A DNA stretch of 64,000 bases from positions 992,001 to 1,056,000 of the forward strand of contig NZ_CP092364.2 in assembly GCF_022370755.2 (NCBI RefSeq), written 5' to 3'. This DNA is from Mycolicibacterium goodii. GTDB taxonomy: Bacteria > Actinomycetota > Actinomycetes > Mycobacteriales > Mycobacteriaceae. The notes beneath the pieces are model-generated. The model did no database searches and had not been told where the DNA came from. It worked only from the letters and a program-made list of their open reading frames with translations. Shown here piece by piece: positions 36,507-48,050 of the stretch (position 1 is the first letter of the stretch; each line of letters starts with the position of its first letter). Both the position numbers and the translations under genes were made by a program.

Positions 36507-37526
36507 ATGGGCTCGATCACCGACGTCACGGGCATCCTGGTCGGACACCACCACCGTCTCGACCCGGATGCCACCCTCGGGTCGGGGTGGGCGTCGGGCA
36601 GCACCGTGGTGCTCGCACCGCCCGGCACGGTCGGCGCCGTCGACGGCCGGGGTGGCGCCCCCGGAACCCGTGAGACCGACCTGCTCGACCCGATCAACAC
36701 CGTGCGCCACGTCGACGCGGTCCTGCTCACCGGCGGCAGCGCCTACGGTCTCGCCGCGGCCGACGGCGTGATGACCTGGCTCGAGGAGCAGGGGCGCGGT
36801 GTCGCGTTGGAGGGCGGCGTGGTGCCGATCGTGCCCGCCGCGGTGATCTTCGACCTCCCGGTCGGCGGCTGGGATGCCCGGCCGACCGCCGAGTTCGGCT
36901 ACGCGGCGGCGGCATCGGCGGGTACCGAGTTCACGCTCGGCACCGTCGGCGCGGGTGTCGGCGCCCGCGTCGGGGTGCTCAAGGGCGGCGTCGGCACGGC
37001 GTCGCTGAGGTTGGACAACGGTGTGACCGTGGGCGCGGTTGTGGTTGTCAACGCCGCAGGCGACGCGGTCGACCCGGCCACCGGTCTGCCGTGGATGGCC
37101 GAGTACGTCGGTGAGTTCGGGTTGATCCCGCCACCGGCCGATCAGCTGGCCGGCTACGCCGATCTACGCACCGAACTCAGCCCGCTCAACACCACGATCG
37201 CGATCGTGGCCACCGATGCGCAACTGAGCCCGGCCGCGTGCAAACGGGTCGCGGTCGCGGCGCACGACGGGCTCGCGCGCACCCTGCGGCCGTGTCACAC
37301 GCCGTTGGATGGCGATACGGTGTTCGCGCTGGCCACCGGCAAGGTGGCGGTGCCACCGGATGAGAAGACCCCGTCGGCGATGTCGCCGGAGACCAGGCTG
37401 GTGACGCAGGTCGGCGCGGCCGCCGCGGACTGTCTGGCCCGCGCGGTGCTGGTCGGGGTGCTGGCCGCCGAATCGGTGGCCGGAATACCGACCTACCGTG
37501 ACATGTTGCCGGGAGCGTTCGGATGA
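36507..37526 (+). CDS. P1 family (DmpA-type) N-terminal nucleophile peptidase
   Basis: The 339-residue protein matches the self-cleaving aminopeptidase family. The family start (ITDVTGILVGHHH), LLTGGSAYGLAAADGVM and the Gly-rich GTVGAGVGARVGVLKGGVG are present. Autocleavage is expected before the Thr in PLNTTIAIVAT (about residue 230), which becomes the N-terminal nucleophile. Rv1333 type. The physiological substrate is unknown. It lies 7 bases after DUF2017. Confidence 0.85.
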   Translation: MGSITDVTGILVGHHHRLDPDATLGSGWASGSTVVLAPPGTVGAVDGRGGAPGTRETDLLDPINTVRHVDAVLLTGGSAYGLAAADGVMTWLEEQGRGVALEGGVVPIVPAAVIFDLPVGGWDARPTAEFGYAAAASAGTEFTLGTVGAGVGARVGVLKGGVGTASLRLDNGVTVGAVVVVNAAGDAVDPATGLPWMAEYVGEFGLIPPPADQLAGYADLRTELSPLNTTIAIVATDAQLSPAACKRVAVAAHDGLARTLRPCHTPLDGDTVFALATGKVAVPPDEKTPSAMSPETRLVTQVGAAAADCLARAVLVGVLAAESVAGIPTYRDMLPGAFG

Positions 37527-37553
37527 CGCGCCGCAAGGAAGGATGAGTGGGCA

Positions 37554-37970
37554 GTGTTGGTGATACGTCGCGACCTGGTCGGCGCCATGGTGGCGCACGC
37601 GCGGGCCGACCATCCCGATGAGGCCTGCGGGGTCGTCGCCGGGCCCGAGGGGTCCGATCGGCCCGAGCGGTTCATCCCGATGACCAACGCCGAGCGGTCG
37701 CCGACGTTCTACCGGTTCGATTCCATGGAGCAACTCCGGGTCTGGCGGGAGATGGACGACAACGACGAGGTGCCCGTCGTCATCTACCACTCGCACACCG
37801 GCACCGAGGCCTACCCGAGCCGCACCGACGTGTCGATCGCCGCCGAGCCCGGCGCGCACTATGTCCTGATCTCCACCCGCGACCCCGACGAGCATGAGTT
37901 CCGTAGCTACCGCATCGTCGACGGCGTCGTGACCGAGGAACCCGTCGATATCGTTGAGCAGTACAGCTAA
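37554..37970 (+). CDS. mec: CysO-cysteine peptidase (JAMM metalloprotease)
   Basis: The 138-residue zinc peptidase releases cysteine from the CysO-cysteine adduct. The JAMM motif is visible as YHSHTGTEAYPSRTD with a Glu in HPDEACGVVAG. GTG start after AAGGAAGGATG. First of the mec-cysO-cysM set, with spacings of 9 and 7 bases. Confidence 0.94.
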   Translation: MLVIRRDLVGAMVAHARADHPDEACGVVAGPEGSDRPERFIPMTNAERSPTFYRFDSMEQLRVWREMDDNDEVPVVIYHSHTGTEAYPSRTDVSIAAEPGAHYVLISTRDPDEHEFRSYRIVDGVVTEEPVDIVEQYS

Positions 37971-37979
37971 GGAGCAATC

Positions 37980-39240
<1,261 letters not shown>

Positions 39241-39280
39241 TCGGGCACCACCAGGCCGTGCACACGGGCTTGCAACGGTC

Positions 39281-39933
39281 ATGAGCCTGCCCGTCGGTCC
39301 CGCACCGAAGAAGAAGTCGCCGGCGTGGAAGACCGGCGGCATCACCATCCTGACGTTCGTGGCCCTGCTCTACGTCGTCGAACTCGCCGACCAACTGTCC
39401 GGCGGGCGCCTGGACCGCAACGGCATCCGGCCACTGGAGACCGACGGGCTGTGGGGTGTCCTGTTCGCGCCGCTGCTGCACGCCAACTGGGAACACCTGA
39501 TGGCCAACACCGTGCCCGCACTGGTGCTCGGATTCCTCGTGACGCTGGCCGGGATGGCGCGGTTCGTGTGGGCCACGGCGATCATCTGGATCCTCGGCGG
39601 CATCGGCACGTGGCTGATCGGCGACGTCGGCGGTTGCCCGTTGCCCACCAACCACATCGGCGCGTCGGGGCTGATCTTCGGCTGGCTCACGTTCCTGCTC
39701 GTGTTCGGCTGGTTCACGCGCCACATCTGGCAGATCGTGGTCGGCATCCTCGTGCTGCTGGTGTACGGCGGGATCCTGTGGGGCGCGGTGCCGGTGCTCA
39801 ACACCTGCGGCGGGGTGTCCTGGCAGGGTCACCTGTGCGGTGCGATCTCGGGTGTCATCGCCGCGTACGTGCTCGCCGGCCCCGAACGCAAGGCGCGGGA
39901 TTCACGTAAACGGAGCCAGCCATACCTGACCTC

Positions 39934-39937
<4 letters not shown>
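39281..39937 (+). CDS. Rhomboid family intramembrane serine protease
   Basis: The 218-residue membrane protein has about six transmembrane helices. The catalytic Ser lies in [10 protein letters not shown] and the His in [12 protein letters not shown], and the oxyanion side has [11 protein letters not shown]. Rv1337 type. ATG at 39281 (MSLPVGP) gives a short cytoplasmic tail; frames upstream overlap cysM. The last four bases overlap the murI start (ATGA). Confidence 0.92.
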
Positions 39938-40767
<830 letters not shown>

Positions 40768-40829
40768 TCTGTGTCGCCAAACCGGGCATGTCTTGGCACC
40801 AGAGGTAGCGGGCATGGCAAGCTAGCACT

Positions 40830-41597
40830 GTGCGTTTGACCATCCTGGGATGTTCCGGCAGCGTTGTCGGCCCGGATTCGCCGGCCTCTGGCTATCTCGT
40901 CACCGCACCGGACACGGTCCCGATGGTCGTCGACTTCGGTGGCGGGGTCCTCGGTGCGTTGCAGCGCTATGCCGACCCCAACACGGTCAACGTTCTGCTG
41001 TCGCATCTGCACGCCGACCATTGCCTGGATCTCCCTGGGCTTTTCGTGTGGCGTCGCTACCATCCGATGCCTGCCACCACGCGCGGTGTGCTGTACGGAC
41101 CCGCCCAGACCTGGACCCGGCTGGGCATGGCGTCCTCACCCGAGGGCGGTGAGGTCGACGATTTCTCCGACATCTTCGAGGTGCGCAACTGGGTGGACGG
41201 TGAGTCCGTCACGCTCGGTGCGCTCAGCGTCACGCCGCGGCTCGTGTGCCACCCGACCGAGTCGTACGGCATGCGGTTCACCGACCCGTCGGGCGCGACG
41301 CTTGTCTACAGCGGTGACACCGGCTACTGCGATGCGCTCGTCGAGCTGGCGCGCGGAGCCGACATCTTCCTGTGCGAGGCGTCCTGGACGCACGATCCGT
41401 CCCGCCCGCCGCGGCTGCACCTGTCGGGAACGGAGGCAGGCCGTGCCGCGGCCGCGGCCGGTGTCGGCGAACTTCTGCTGACCCACATCCCGCCGTGGAC
41501 CTCGCGCGAGGACGTGATCAGCGAGGCCAAGGCCGAGTTCGACGGTCCGGTGCACGCGGTGGTGTGCGGCGAGGCGTTCGACATCACCCGCGCCTGA
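40830..41597 (+). CDS. Metallo-beta-lactamase-fold phosphodiesterase (Rv1339 type, cAMP-degrading)
   Basis: The 255-residue protein has the metal-binding HLHADHC and YSGDTGY motifs of the MBL fold with further His ligands in VCHPTESYG and LLTHIPPW. The M. tuberculosis relative Rv1339 has been described as an atypical class II cAMP phosphodiesterase. GTG start (VRLTILGCSGSV). It may balance the cyclase at 16976-18583, though the genes are far apart. Confidence 0.85.
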   Translation: MRLTILGCSGSVVGPDSPASGYLVTAPDTVPMVVDFGGGVLGALQRYADPNTVNVLLSHLHADHCLDLPGLFVWRRYHPMPATTRGVLYGPAQTWTRLGMASSPEGGEVDDFSDIFEVRNWVDGESVTLGALSVTPRLVCHPTESYGMRFTDPSGATLVYSGDTGYCDALVELARGADIFLCEASWTHDPSRPPRLHLSGTEAGRAAAAAGVGELLLTHIPPWTSREDVISEAKAEFDGPVHAVVCGEAFDITRA

Positions 41598-41619
41598 CCT
41601 GCGCGTCGGTGCCACCGGA

Positions 41620-41625
41620 TAGGGT
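41620..41625 (+). promoter_or_regulatory. Probable -10 element of a leaderless rph transcript
   Basis: TAGGGT fits TAnnnT and ends 6 bases before the rph GTG, with no Shine-Dalgarno. Confidence 0.45.
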
Positions 41626-41631
41626 TGGCAC

Positions 41632-42411
41632 GTGTCCAGACGAGAAGACGGGCGGCTTGACGACGAGCTGCGTCCAGTGGTGATCACCCGCGGTTTCACA
41701 TCGCATCCGGCGGGTTCGGTGCTGGTGGAGTTCGGCCAGACCCGGGTCATGTGTACGGCATCGGTGACCGAAGGGGTGCCGCGCTGGCGCAAGGGCTCCG
41801 GACAGGGCTGGCTCACCGCGGAGTACGCGATGCTGCCTGCCGCCACCCACGATCGCTCGGACCGCGAGTCGGTCAAGGGCCGCCTCGGCGGCCGCACGCA
41901 GGAGATCAGCCGGCTGATCGGCCGGTCGCTTCGGGCCTGCATCGACCTCGGTGCGTTGGGGGAGAACACCATCGCGATCGACTGCGACGTGCTGCAGGCC
42001 GACGGCGGAACCCGCACCGCGGCCATCACCGGCGCCTACGTCGCGCTGTCGGATGCGGTGACCTGGCTCGCGGCCGCCGGTCGGCTGTCCGATCCGCGGC
42101 CGCTGTCGTGCGCGATCGCCGCGGTGTCGGTCGGCGTGGTCGACGGGCGGGTGCGGGTCGACCTGCCGTACTCGGAGGACTCGCGTGCCGAGGTCGACAT
42201 GAACGTCGTCGCCACCGACACCGGCACGCTCGTCGAGATCCAGGGCACCGGTGAAGGCGCGACGTTCCCGCGGTCGACGCTCGACAAGCTGCTCGACGCG
42301 GCGCTCGGCGCGTGCGAACAGTTGTTCGTGCTGCAGCGTGAGGCGCTCGAGGCGCCGTACCCGGGCGTGCTGCCCGAGGGGCCCGCTCCGAAAAAAGCGT
42401 TCGGGAGCTGA
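41632..42411 (+). CDS. rph: Ribonuclease PH
   Basis: The 259-residue phosphorolytic exoribonuclease trims tRNA 3' ends. Signature segments: [39 protein letters not shown] and [17 protein letters not shown] (phosphate-binding Arg residues), [12 protein letters not shown] and [14 protein letters not shown] start. Followed after 6 bases by rdgB. Confidence 0.96.
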   Translation: MSRREDGRLDDELRPVVITRGFTSHPAGSVLVEFGQTRVMCTASVTEGVPRWRKGSGQGWLTAEYAMLPAATHDRSDRESVKGRLGGRTQEISRLIGRSLRACIDLGALGENTIAIDCDVLQADGGTRTAAITGAYVALSDAVTWLAAAGRLSDPRPLSCAIAAVSVGVVDGRVRVDLPYSEDSRAEVDMNVVATDTGTLVEIQGTGEGATFPRSTLDKLLDAALGACEQLFVLQREALEAPYPGVLPEGPAPKKAFGS

Positions 42412-42417
42412 CTTTCG

Positions 42418-43017
42418 GTGACCGAGTTGCTCGTGGCCAGCCGCAACAAGAAGAAGCTGGCCGAACTGCGACGCGTGCTCGACGCGGCAGGCGTGTCGGG
42501 CCTGCGACTGCTGTCCCTCGATGACGTCGCCCCGTACGACGAGGCCCCTGAGACCGGGGCCACGTTCGAGGAGAACGCGCTGGCGAAGGCGCGTGACGGG
42601 TTCGAGGCCACCGGGCTGGCATGCGTGGCCGACGACTCCGGGATCACCGTGGAGGCGCTCAACGGCATGCCGGGGGTGTTGTCGGCGCGCTGGTCCGGTG
42701 TGCACGGCAACGACGCGGCCAACACCGAACTGCTCCTTGCACAGTTGGCCGATGTCCCCGACGAGCGGCGCGGAGCGGCGTTCGTGTCGGCGTGCGCATT
42801 GGTGTCGGCCTCGGGTTCGACCGTGGTGCGCGGCGAATGGCCGGGCCGCGTCACACGGGAGCCGCGCGGCGACGGTGGTTTCGGTTACGACCCGGTGTTC
42901 CTACCGGAAGGCTCGACGCGTACGGCCGCCGAACTCACGCCCGCCGAGAAGGATGCCGCCTCACACCGCGGCCGTGCGCTGGCGCTGTTGGTGCCAGCGC
43001 TGCGGGAGCTGGCCTAG
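42418..43017 (+). CDS. rdgB: XTP/dITP diphosphatase (RdgB/HAM1)
   Basis: The 199-residue house-cleaning enzyme hydrolyses non-canonical purine triphosphates. Family motifs: ASRNKKKLAELR, ETGATFEENALAKAR, ADDSGITVEALNGMPGVLSARW and GGFGYDPVF. GTG start. Its stop overlaps, tail to tail, that of the membrane protein at 43014-43367. Confidence 0.95.
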   Translation: MTELLVASRNKKKLAELRRVLDAAGVSGLRLLSLDDVAPYDEAPETGATFEENALAKARDGFEATGLACVADDSGITVEALNGMPGVLSARWSGVHGNDAANTELLLAQLADVPDERRGAAFVSACALVSASGSTVVRGEWPGRVTREPRGDGGFGYDPVFLPEGSTRTAAELTPAEKDAASHRGRALALLVPALRELA

Positions 43018-43367
43018 AGGTCGAAGCGCTTCTTGATGTCGCGGGTGTTGAAGTGCTCGACGATGATGCCAAGGAACGGGATCGTGCCGGAGAGCAGGAC
43101 ACCGATGGTCTTGCCGATGGGCCAGCGGATCTTGACCGCCAGGTTGGCCGTGAACATCAGATAGATGAAGTACACCCAGCCGTGCACCACGCCGATCCAG
43201 CCGGGCGGGTTGTCCACCTGGACGATGTACTTGAGCACCATCTCGTAGCACAGCGCGATCAACCACAGGCCGGTCGCCCACGCGAACACCCGGTACCCCA
43301 CGAGCGCCTTGCGGATGGTCTCCTTTGGGGTCGAAACCAGCGGCGCGACCTCGGCTTCTTCGGTCAT
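43014..43367 (-). CDS. DUF3817 family membrane protein (Rv1342c type)
   Basis: The 117-residue protein has three hydrophobic helices (YRVFAWATGLWLIALCYEMV, HGWVYFIYLMFTANLA, GKTIGVLLSGTIPFLGIIV). It starts directly after the stop of the preceding gene on the same strand, so both are probably made together. Function unknown; paralogue of 21439-21822. Confidence 0.82.
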   Translation of the reverse strand: MTEEAEVAPLVSTPKETIRKALVGYRVFAWATGLWLIALCYEMVLKYIVQVDNPPGWIGVVHGWVYFIYLMFTANLAVKIRWPIGKTIGVLLSGTIPFLGIIVEHFNTRDIKKRFDL

Positions 43368-43757
43368 CTATCGGTCCTGTTCTTTCTTCTCCTGCGTGGC
43401 CTCCGATTTGGCCAGCTCGGCAAGGTAGGCGTTGTACTCCGAGAGTGCCGGATCGTCGTCGGCGGCGTGGCCCTCGGTGGCCCGCCTTGGCCGTTCGGGG
43501 AGCAGGCCCTCGGGGATCTCGGTGACGGTGTCCTTGGGGCGCTCCGGTGGGGCTTCCTCGTAGCGGACGAACTTGTAGTACGCGTAGAAGCAGAATCCGG
43601 CGAACATCGGCCACTGCAGTGCGTAACCCAGATTCTGGAATGTGCCGGAGTTCGACTCGAATCGCGTCCACTGCCACCATGCCAATGCCATGCAGCCGGC
43701 AGCGGCGACGAACACCAGCAGGATGAGCGCCGGTCTCCTACGCCGTGTAGTGGACAT
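43368..43757 (-). CDS. Small membrane protein or lipoprotein (LprD type, Rv1343c)
   Basis: The 129-residue protein has an N-terminal hydrophobic segment with AAGC at residues 19-22, which can be read as a lipobox or simply part of a membrane helix, then a second hydrophobic segment (LQWPMFAGFCFYAYYKFV) and a charged tail rich in Glu, Arg and Ala. Position before the DUF3817 gene matches lprD of M. tuberculosis. Function unknown. Confidence 0.72.
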   Translation of the reverse strand: MSTTRRRRPALILLVFVAAAGCMALAWWQWTRFESNSGTFQNLGYALQWPMFAGFCFYAYYKFVRYEEAPPERPKDTVTEIPEGLLPERPRRATEGHAADDDPALSEYNAYLAELAKSEATQEKKEQDR

Positions 43758-43793
43758 GGTTCCACGGTACCGCGCTACAGTTAGTGCGCTGAC

Positions 43794-43875
43794 GCGCGAG
43801 TGGCGGAACTGGCAGACGCCCAGGTTTTAGGTACCTGTGTCTTCGGACGTGGGGGTTCGAGTCCCCCCTCGCGCA
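43794..43875 (+). tRNA. tRNA-Leu (anticodon UAG)
   Basis: Acceptor arms GCGCGAG and CTCGCGC pair perfectly with discriminator A at 43875. The anticodon stem CAGGT/ACCTG encloses loop TTTAGGT, giving anticodon UAG. A long variable arm (GTGTCTTCGGACGT region) marks a class II tRNA, and the T arm reads GGGGGTTCGAGTCCCCC. CCA is not encoded. Confidence 0.95.
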
Positions 43876-44072
43876 CTTCATCCGGTTCAACGTGGGTCGT
43901 CGGCGGCTGAACCAACGACGGCCGGCACGGCACGCGCCGATCGGTGCCGGGACACTCTTCGTGGCGGTGCGAGATTGGCTTCGTCGCAACGTCTCCCACC
44001 AGAGAGGTGCGACGGCCTAAGAGCCCGCTCGAGACCGACGGAAACGTCGCCCAGAGCGCGCTGGAGCGACGT
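43876..44072 (+). other. Intergenic stretch with no feature seen
   Basis: About 200 bases between the tRNA and the stop codon of the acyl-AMP ligase. No gene, clear hairpin or repeat was recognised. Confidence 0.5.
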
Positions 44073-45920
44073 TTACGTCGATCTCGGTGCAGGGTCGTAC
44101 TTGCCTGCCAAATACTCCGCACGGCACGCGCTGCGGGCGAGCTTGCCGCTCGTCGTACGGGGGATGACGCCCGCGGCGACCATGCGCACATCGGCCACCC
44201 GCACCTGATGCCGACGTGACACCGCGGCCCGCACGGCATCGACGATCGGGCCGGGTTCGGCGCGCCCCGCGCCCGCCGCGCGCTCGGCGACGATCGCCAA
44301 CTGCTCACCGCGCTCACCGGGAATCGAGAAGGCCGCGACGTAACCGGATCGCACGGCCGGGGACGACAGGCCGACCGTGGTCTCGATGTCGGTGGGGTAG
44401 TGGTTGCGGCCGTCGATGACGATGAGGTCCTTGATGCGGCCCGTCAGGTACAGCTCGCCGTCGACGTAGACGCCGAGATCGCCCGTGGCCAGCCAGGAAC
44501 CGTTGTCGGGGGCGCCGTCGGCGTGGCTGCCCGCGTCGAGCCGGGTCTGCAGCTTGTTGCCGAACACGCGCTCGGTCTCCTCGGCCCGGCCGAAGTAGCC
44601 GTGGCCGATGTTGTTGCCGTGCAACCAGATCTCGCCGATGGTGCCGTCGGGCGACTCGTTGCCGTCGGCGTCGGCGATCACGGCCCACTGGTTCGGAATG
44701 GGCTGGCCGCACGACACGTGGGGGACCGCGCCGACGGTGTCGTGCGTGACGGTCACGGCGCGGCCCGCGCTCAACTGCTCACGGTCGAAGTGGGTGACGC
44801 TCGCCGCGGCGGACGGGGCGATGCTCGCGACCGACAGCGTGGCCTCGGCCATGCCGTAGGAGGGTTTGACCGCCGTCGCGGGCAGCCCGTACGGCGCGAA
44901 CGCGGCCGTGAACTTCTCGACGGCGGTCATGGTCACCGGCTCGGACCCGTTGAGCAGCGTGACGACGTTGCTCAGATCGAGCGCGTCGCCGTTGGGCGGG
45001 AGCCCGCGCTCGGCGGCCAGTTCGTACGCGAAATTCGGTGCCGCCGCGAGGGTCCGCCCGTGGGCGGCCTCGATGCCGAGTTGCTTGATCCAGCGGTAGG
45101 GCCGCCGCACGAACGCCATGGGATCCATCAGCGTGATGTGGTTGCCGCACAGCGCCGGGAACATGATCATGATCAGGCCCATGTCGTGGTACAGCGGTAA
45201 CCAGCTGACGCTGCGGATCCCCATCTCGAGGTCGCCCGCCAGGATCATCTGCAGGACGTTGGTGCACACGTTGCGGTGCGTGATCTCGACGCCCGCCGGC
45301 GTGCGCGTCGAGCCCGACGTGTACTGCAGGTAGGCGACGTCGTCGGTGTCCACCTCGGGCGCGGCGAACATGTCGGCGAGCGTCGCGGGCACCGCGTCGA
45401 CGGCGATCATCCGGGGCCGGTCGGCAGAGGGCAGGGTGCGCAGGAAGTTGCGCACCGACTCCGACGCGGAGGTGGTCGTCAGCACCACGGTGGGTCTGGC
45501 GTCGGCGAGCACGGCCGCGAGGCGCTCGGTGTGCCCCGCCAGGCTCGGCGCGAACAGGGGCACCGCGACGTTGCCCGCATGGATCGCCGCGAAGAACGCC
45601 GCGACGTAGTCGACGCCCTGCGGCGTCAGGATCGCCACCCGATCACCAGGCCGGGTGACCTGTTGCAGGCGCGCACCGACCGCACACACCTGGGCCCACA
45701 GGGCATTCCAGCTGAGCTCGACGGCCCGGCCGTCCGGATCGTGGGAGTAGTCGATGAACCGGTACGACGGGCGGTCGCCGTAGATCGCGCGGTTCCGGTC
45801 GAGGAACGAGGTGAGCGTGACGCCGTCGGGCACCACGATCGTGCCGTCGGAGCGGACGTAGTCCTCGATGGAGGAGTGGGCGACAGTGCCGCCCGACGAA
45901 ACCCGACCCATTGCAATCAC
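44073..45920 (-). CDS. Fatty-acyl-AMP ligase (FadD32-like FAAL)
   Basis: The 615-residue ANL enzyme activates fatty acids as acyl-adenylates. AMP-binding motif is LQYTSGSTRTPAGVEITH, with the Tyr-Gly-Met-Ala-Glu core as KPSYGMAEATL, ATGDLGVYVDGELYLTGRIK, and the C-terminal lysine in PRTTSGKLARSACR. Residues such as GARLQQVTRPGDRVAIL closely follow FadD32 of mycolate synthesis. GTG start at 45920, with ATG at 45911 as an alternative. There is no adjacent polyketide synthase, so its partner is not evident here. Confidence 0.87.
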   Translation of the reverse strand: MIAMGRVSSGGTVAHSSIEDYVRSDGTIVVPDGVTLTSFLDRNRAIYGDRPSYRFIDYSHDPDGRAVELSWNALWAQVCAVGARLQQVTRPGDRVAILTPQGVDYVAAFFAAIHAGNVAVPLFAPSLAGHTERLAAVLADARPTVVLTTTSASESVRNFLRTLPSADRPRMIAVDAVPATLADMFAAPEVDTDDVAYLQYTSGSTRTPAGVEITHRNVCTNVLQMILAGDLEMGIRSVSWLPLYHDMGLIMIMFPALCGNHITLMDPMAFVRRPYRWIKQLGIEAAHGRTLAAAPNFAYELAAERGLPPNGDALDLSNVVTLLNGSEPVTMTAVEKFTAAFAPYGLPATAVKPSYGMAEATLSVASIAPSAAASVTHFDREQLSAGRAVTVTHDTVGAVPHVSCGQPIPNQWAVIADADGNESPDGTIGEIWLHGNNIGHGYFGRAEETERVFGNKLQTRLDAGSHADGAPDNGSWLATGDLGVYVDGELYLTGRIKDLIVIDGRNHYPTDIETTVGLSSPAVRSGYVAAFSIPGERGEQLAIVAERAAGAGRAEPGPIVDAVRAAVSRRHQVRVADVRMVAAGVIPRTTSGKLARSACRAEYLAGKYDPAPRST

Positions 45921-46012
45921 ACTAATAGTCGGTCTAATTATGAACCTCGTCGAATGATCATGACAGTGATCACTGCAACGGTGCCGGTGTGTCGTGCATC
46001 ACGCCAATTCGC

Positions 46013-46564
46013 TCAGCGCGGACCGTCGACGGCATACGTGCCGTCGTCGTCGGTGAACTCCACCACCACCTGCCGCACGGTGCCGTTGATGTCGACCGCG
46101 CACATGAACGTCGAACCGGCCTCGACGCGGGGGTTCTTGCCGTTGTTGCATGCCACGGCCGCAACGTCGTTCGCGCCGTAGCCGTACACCGGATCGGTCA
46201 GGATCTCGGCCACCCCGGCCTCGGCCTGCCGCACGTCGAGTCTCGGTCCGCCCGACTCACCGCGCATCCACACTCCCACCGCGACCGCGGTGATGACGAC
46301 GACGGCCGCCGCGGCCACCGCGACCGCCTGCCAGTGGGCGGGCGCCCTGCGCTTGCGTGGCGGCGGTGGTGCCGTCGGGCGGGCCGCTGCGCGGTGCTGC
46401 GGCACCGGGCCGTACGGATTGGGGTGCGGTGCCTGCTGCGCCGTACGCCGTGGCGGTGTGCCGGGCCGGGGCGGTGCAGGCTGACGCGCGGCAGGACGGG
46501 GCGGGGGAGGGGGTGGTGGCGCCCCACCGGGCTTCACCCACCAGGGCCGCTCGGGTCCGCTCAT
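46013..46564 (-). CDS. DUF4333 protein with proline-rich N-terminus and one membrane anchor
   Basis: The 183-residue protein has a cytoplasmic Pro/Ala-rich stretch (residues 10-75), one membrane helix (WQAVAVAAAAVVVITAVAVG) and an external C-terminal DUF4333 domain with two cysteines (VACNNGKNP and TFMCAVDI) likely to form a disulfide. ATG at 46564 chosen; upstream in-frame codons overlap the preceding gene. It starts 16 bases after the stop of the metallopeptidase, suggesting one operon. Confidence 0.78.
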   Translation of the reverse strand: MSGPERPWWVKPGGAPPPPPPPRPAARQPAPPRPGTPPRRTAQQAPHPNPYGPVPQHRAAARPTAPPPPRKRRAPAHWQAVAVAAAAVVVITAVAVGVWMRGESGGPRLDVRQAEAGVAEILTDPVYGYGANDVAAVACNNGKNPRVEAGSTFMCAVDINGTVRQVVVEFTDDDGTYAVDGPR

Positions 46565-46580
46565 GACTTCTCCTGGCCTG

Positions 46581-48050
46581 TCACGGGAAACGTTGGTAGC
46601 ACTGCGCATCGTCGCCCTGCAGCCCGGACCGGTAGGCCAGGATGCGGGTGAACCCCGCGGGCAGCAACGCGCCGTTGACGTCACTGGCCGCGAGTCCGTT
46701 GGTCAGCAGTCCGCTGATGGCCTCGTCGGTGTCTCCTGCGGAAAGCCGCACCGGCAGGCCGGGTTCGGCCATCACGGCCTGCGCCACGCCGGTGAGGCAC
46801 GCCGTGCGCATCGCAGCCACGGGGTTGTCGATCGGATGGCCTTTCTCGCGCGCGACCGCCAGCGCGTAGCGCGACGTCAACACCGAGATCGCGGAGTTGT
46901 CCCCCTGCAGGAGTTCCTGTTCCTCGTTCTCGGTCTTGGTCTCACCGAGGGCCTGTAGGCCGGGCATGTCGACCACGATGGTGTTGGTGGCCGGGCAGTA
47001 CGACGCCGGCGGCGTGGGCTGGGCGTCGGGACATGCGGGCGCATCACCCATTTGCAGGCTCGGCGGGTCGGACGGCGCGTAGACCTGGCCGAGCGAGTCC
47101 ATGACGCTCTCGACGACGCCCTCGGTGATCGCGTCGTTGCCGGTGGAGGTGTCGCCGACGAGACCGTCGAGGAACTTCGGAAGGTCGCCGCGCCGCTTCT
47201 TGATGTCCTCCATGTCGATCGCCGCGCACTGGTCGACGTTGCCGCTGAACCCGATCTGGAATGCGCTGACGCGGTCGAGCGCCGAACCGTGTTCGTTGCC
47301 GGTGAGCGCGGCGTCGAGTCGCGTCATGAGCGGATCGCGAATGTAGATGATGCCCGCCAGGACGTGGTTGAGGCCGTCGCCGGTACTCAGCGCGAACCGC
47401 GGCGAGTTGCCCGCCGCGACCCAGCGCAGGTACACACCCGCGAAGCAGTCGGCCTGTTGCTCGGCGACCAGCACCGGGGTGGACCGGGTGTCGATCAGCC
47501 CGGCCTGATGCTGGACCGCGTGGCCGTATTCGTGGGCCATCACCCCGACCACACCCATCTGGCCGAAATACTGTGCGGCGACCGGGATCGCGACGCCGCG
47601 GTCCCACGCCATCAGGTCCTGGTTGAAGCAGTAGAACGCGTTGGTGAGACCTTGGGTGTCCTCGCCGCAGATCTCGATGCCCGGAGATTGGTCGGAGTTG
47701 TACGACACCAGGCGGCGGATCGGGGTGAATGAGCCCCGCAGCGATCCCCCCGAGTAGTTCTGGGACCAGAAGTCCTCGATGTCGTCGACCGCCAGCAAGG
47801 CGAGGTTGTCGATCTGGCCGCCGTCGGTGTTCTCGGCCTGCCGTCTCGGGGCGGGGGCATCCGGGCGGGTGCCGCTGGGCCCCTCGGTGACCTGGAGTCC
47901 GCCGACCCGGTCGGGGACGAACAGCATCGACGTCGCCCGCCCGGCGATCACCGGGTCGCTACTGCACCCGGACAGCGCGATAGCGCATATCGCAAGGAAG
48001 GCTCCCCAGCAAACCCTCGCCACCATCCGCCTTCCGACGTCCACAGTCAT
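46581..48050 (-). CDS. Lipoprotein zinc metallopeptidase, copy 2
   Basis: The 489-residue protein has a lipoprotein signal (residues 1-29, lipobox LSGC) and the zinc motif HEYGH in VMAHEYGHAVQHQAG. It aligns along its whole length with 30645-32087: EGPSG.RPDA after the signal, DGG.ID.LA, a YCFNQD/YCKPD pair near the middle, EQQADC.AG.Y.RWVA.GNSPRF, and PPASYCPATNTIVVD. Upstream gene of the DUF4333 protein. Extracytoplasmic peptidase with unknown substrate. Confidence 0.85.
   Translation of the reverse strand: MTVDVGRRMVARVCWGAFLAICAIALSGCSSDPVIAGRATSMLFVPDRVGGLQVTEGPSGTRPDAPAPRRQAENTDGGQIDNLALLAVDDIEDFWSQNYSGGSLRGSFTPIRRLVSYNSDQSPGIEICGEDTQGLTNAFYCFNQDLMAWDRGVAIPVAAQYFGQMGVVGVMAHEYGHAVQHQAGLIDTRSTPVLVAEQQADCFAGVYLRWVAAGNSPRFALSTGDGLNHVLAGIIYIRDPLMTRLDAALTGNEHGSALDRVSAFQIGFSGNVDQCAAIDMEDIKKRRGDLPKFLDGLVGDTSTGNDAITEGVVESVMDSLGQVYAPSDPPSLQMGDAPACPDAQPTPPASYCPATNTIVVDMPGLQALGETKTENEEQELLQGDNSAISVLTSRYALAVAREKGHPIDNPVAAMRTACLTGVAQAVMAEPGLPVRLSAGDTDEAISGLLTNGLAASDVNGALLPAGFTRILAYRSGLQGDDAQCYQRFP

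Noticed and set aside
45956-45973. TGATCA repeated either side of six bases upstream of the acyl-AMP ligase
   Set aside because: TGATCA is itself palindromic and short; two copies can arise by chance, and position relative to a promoter is unclear.
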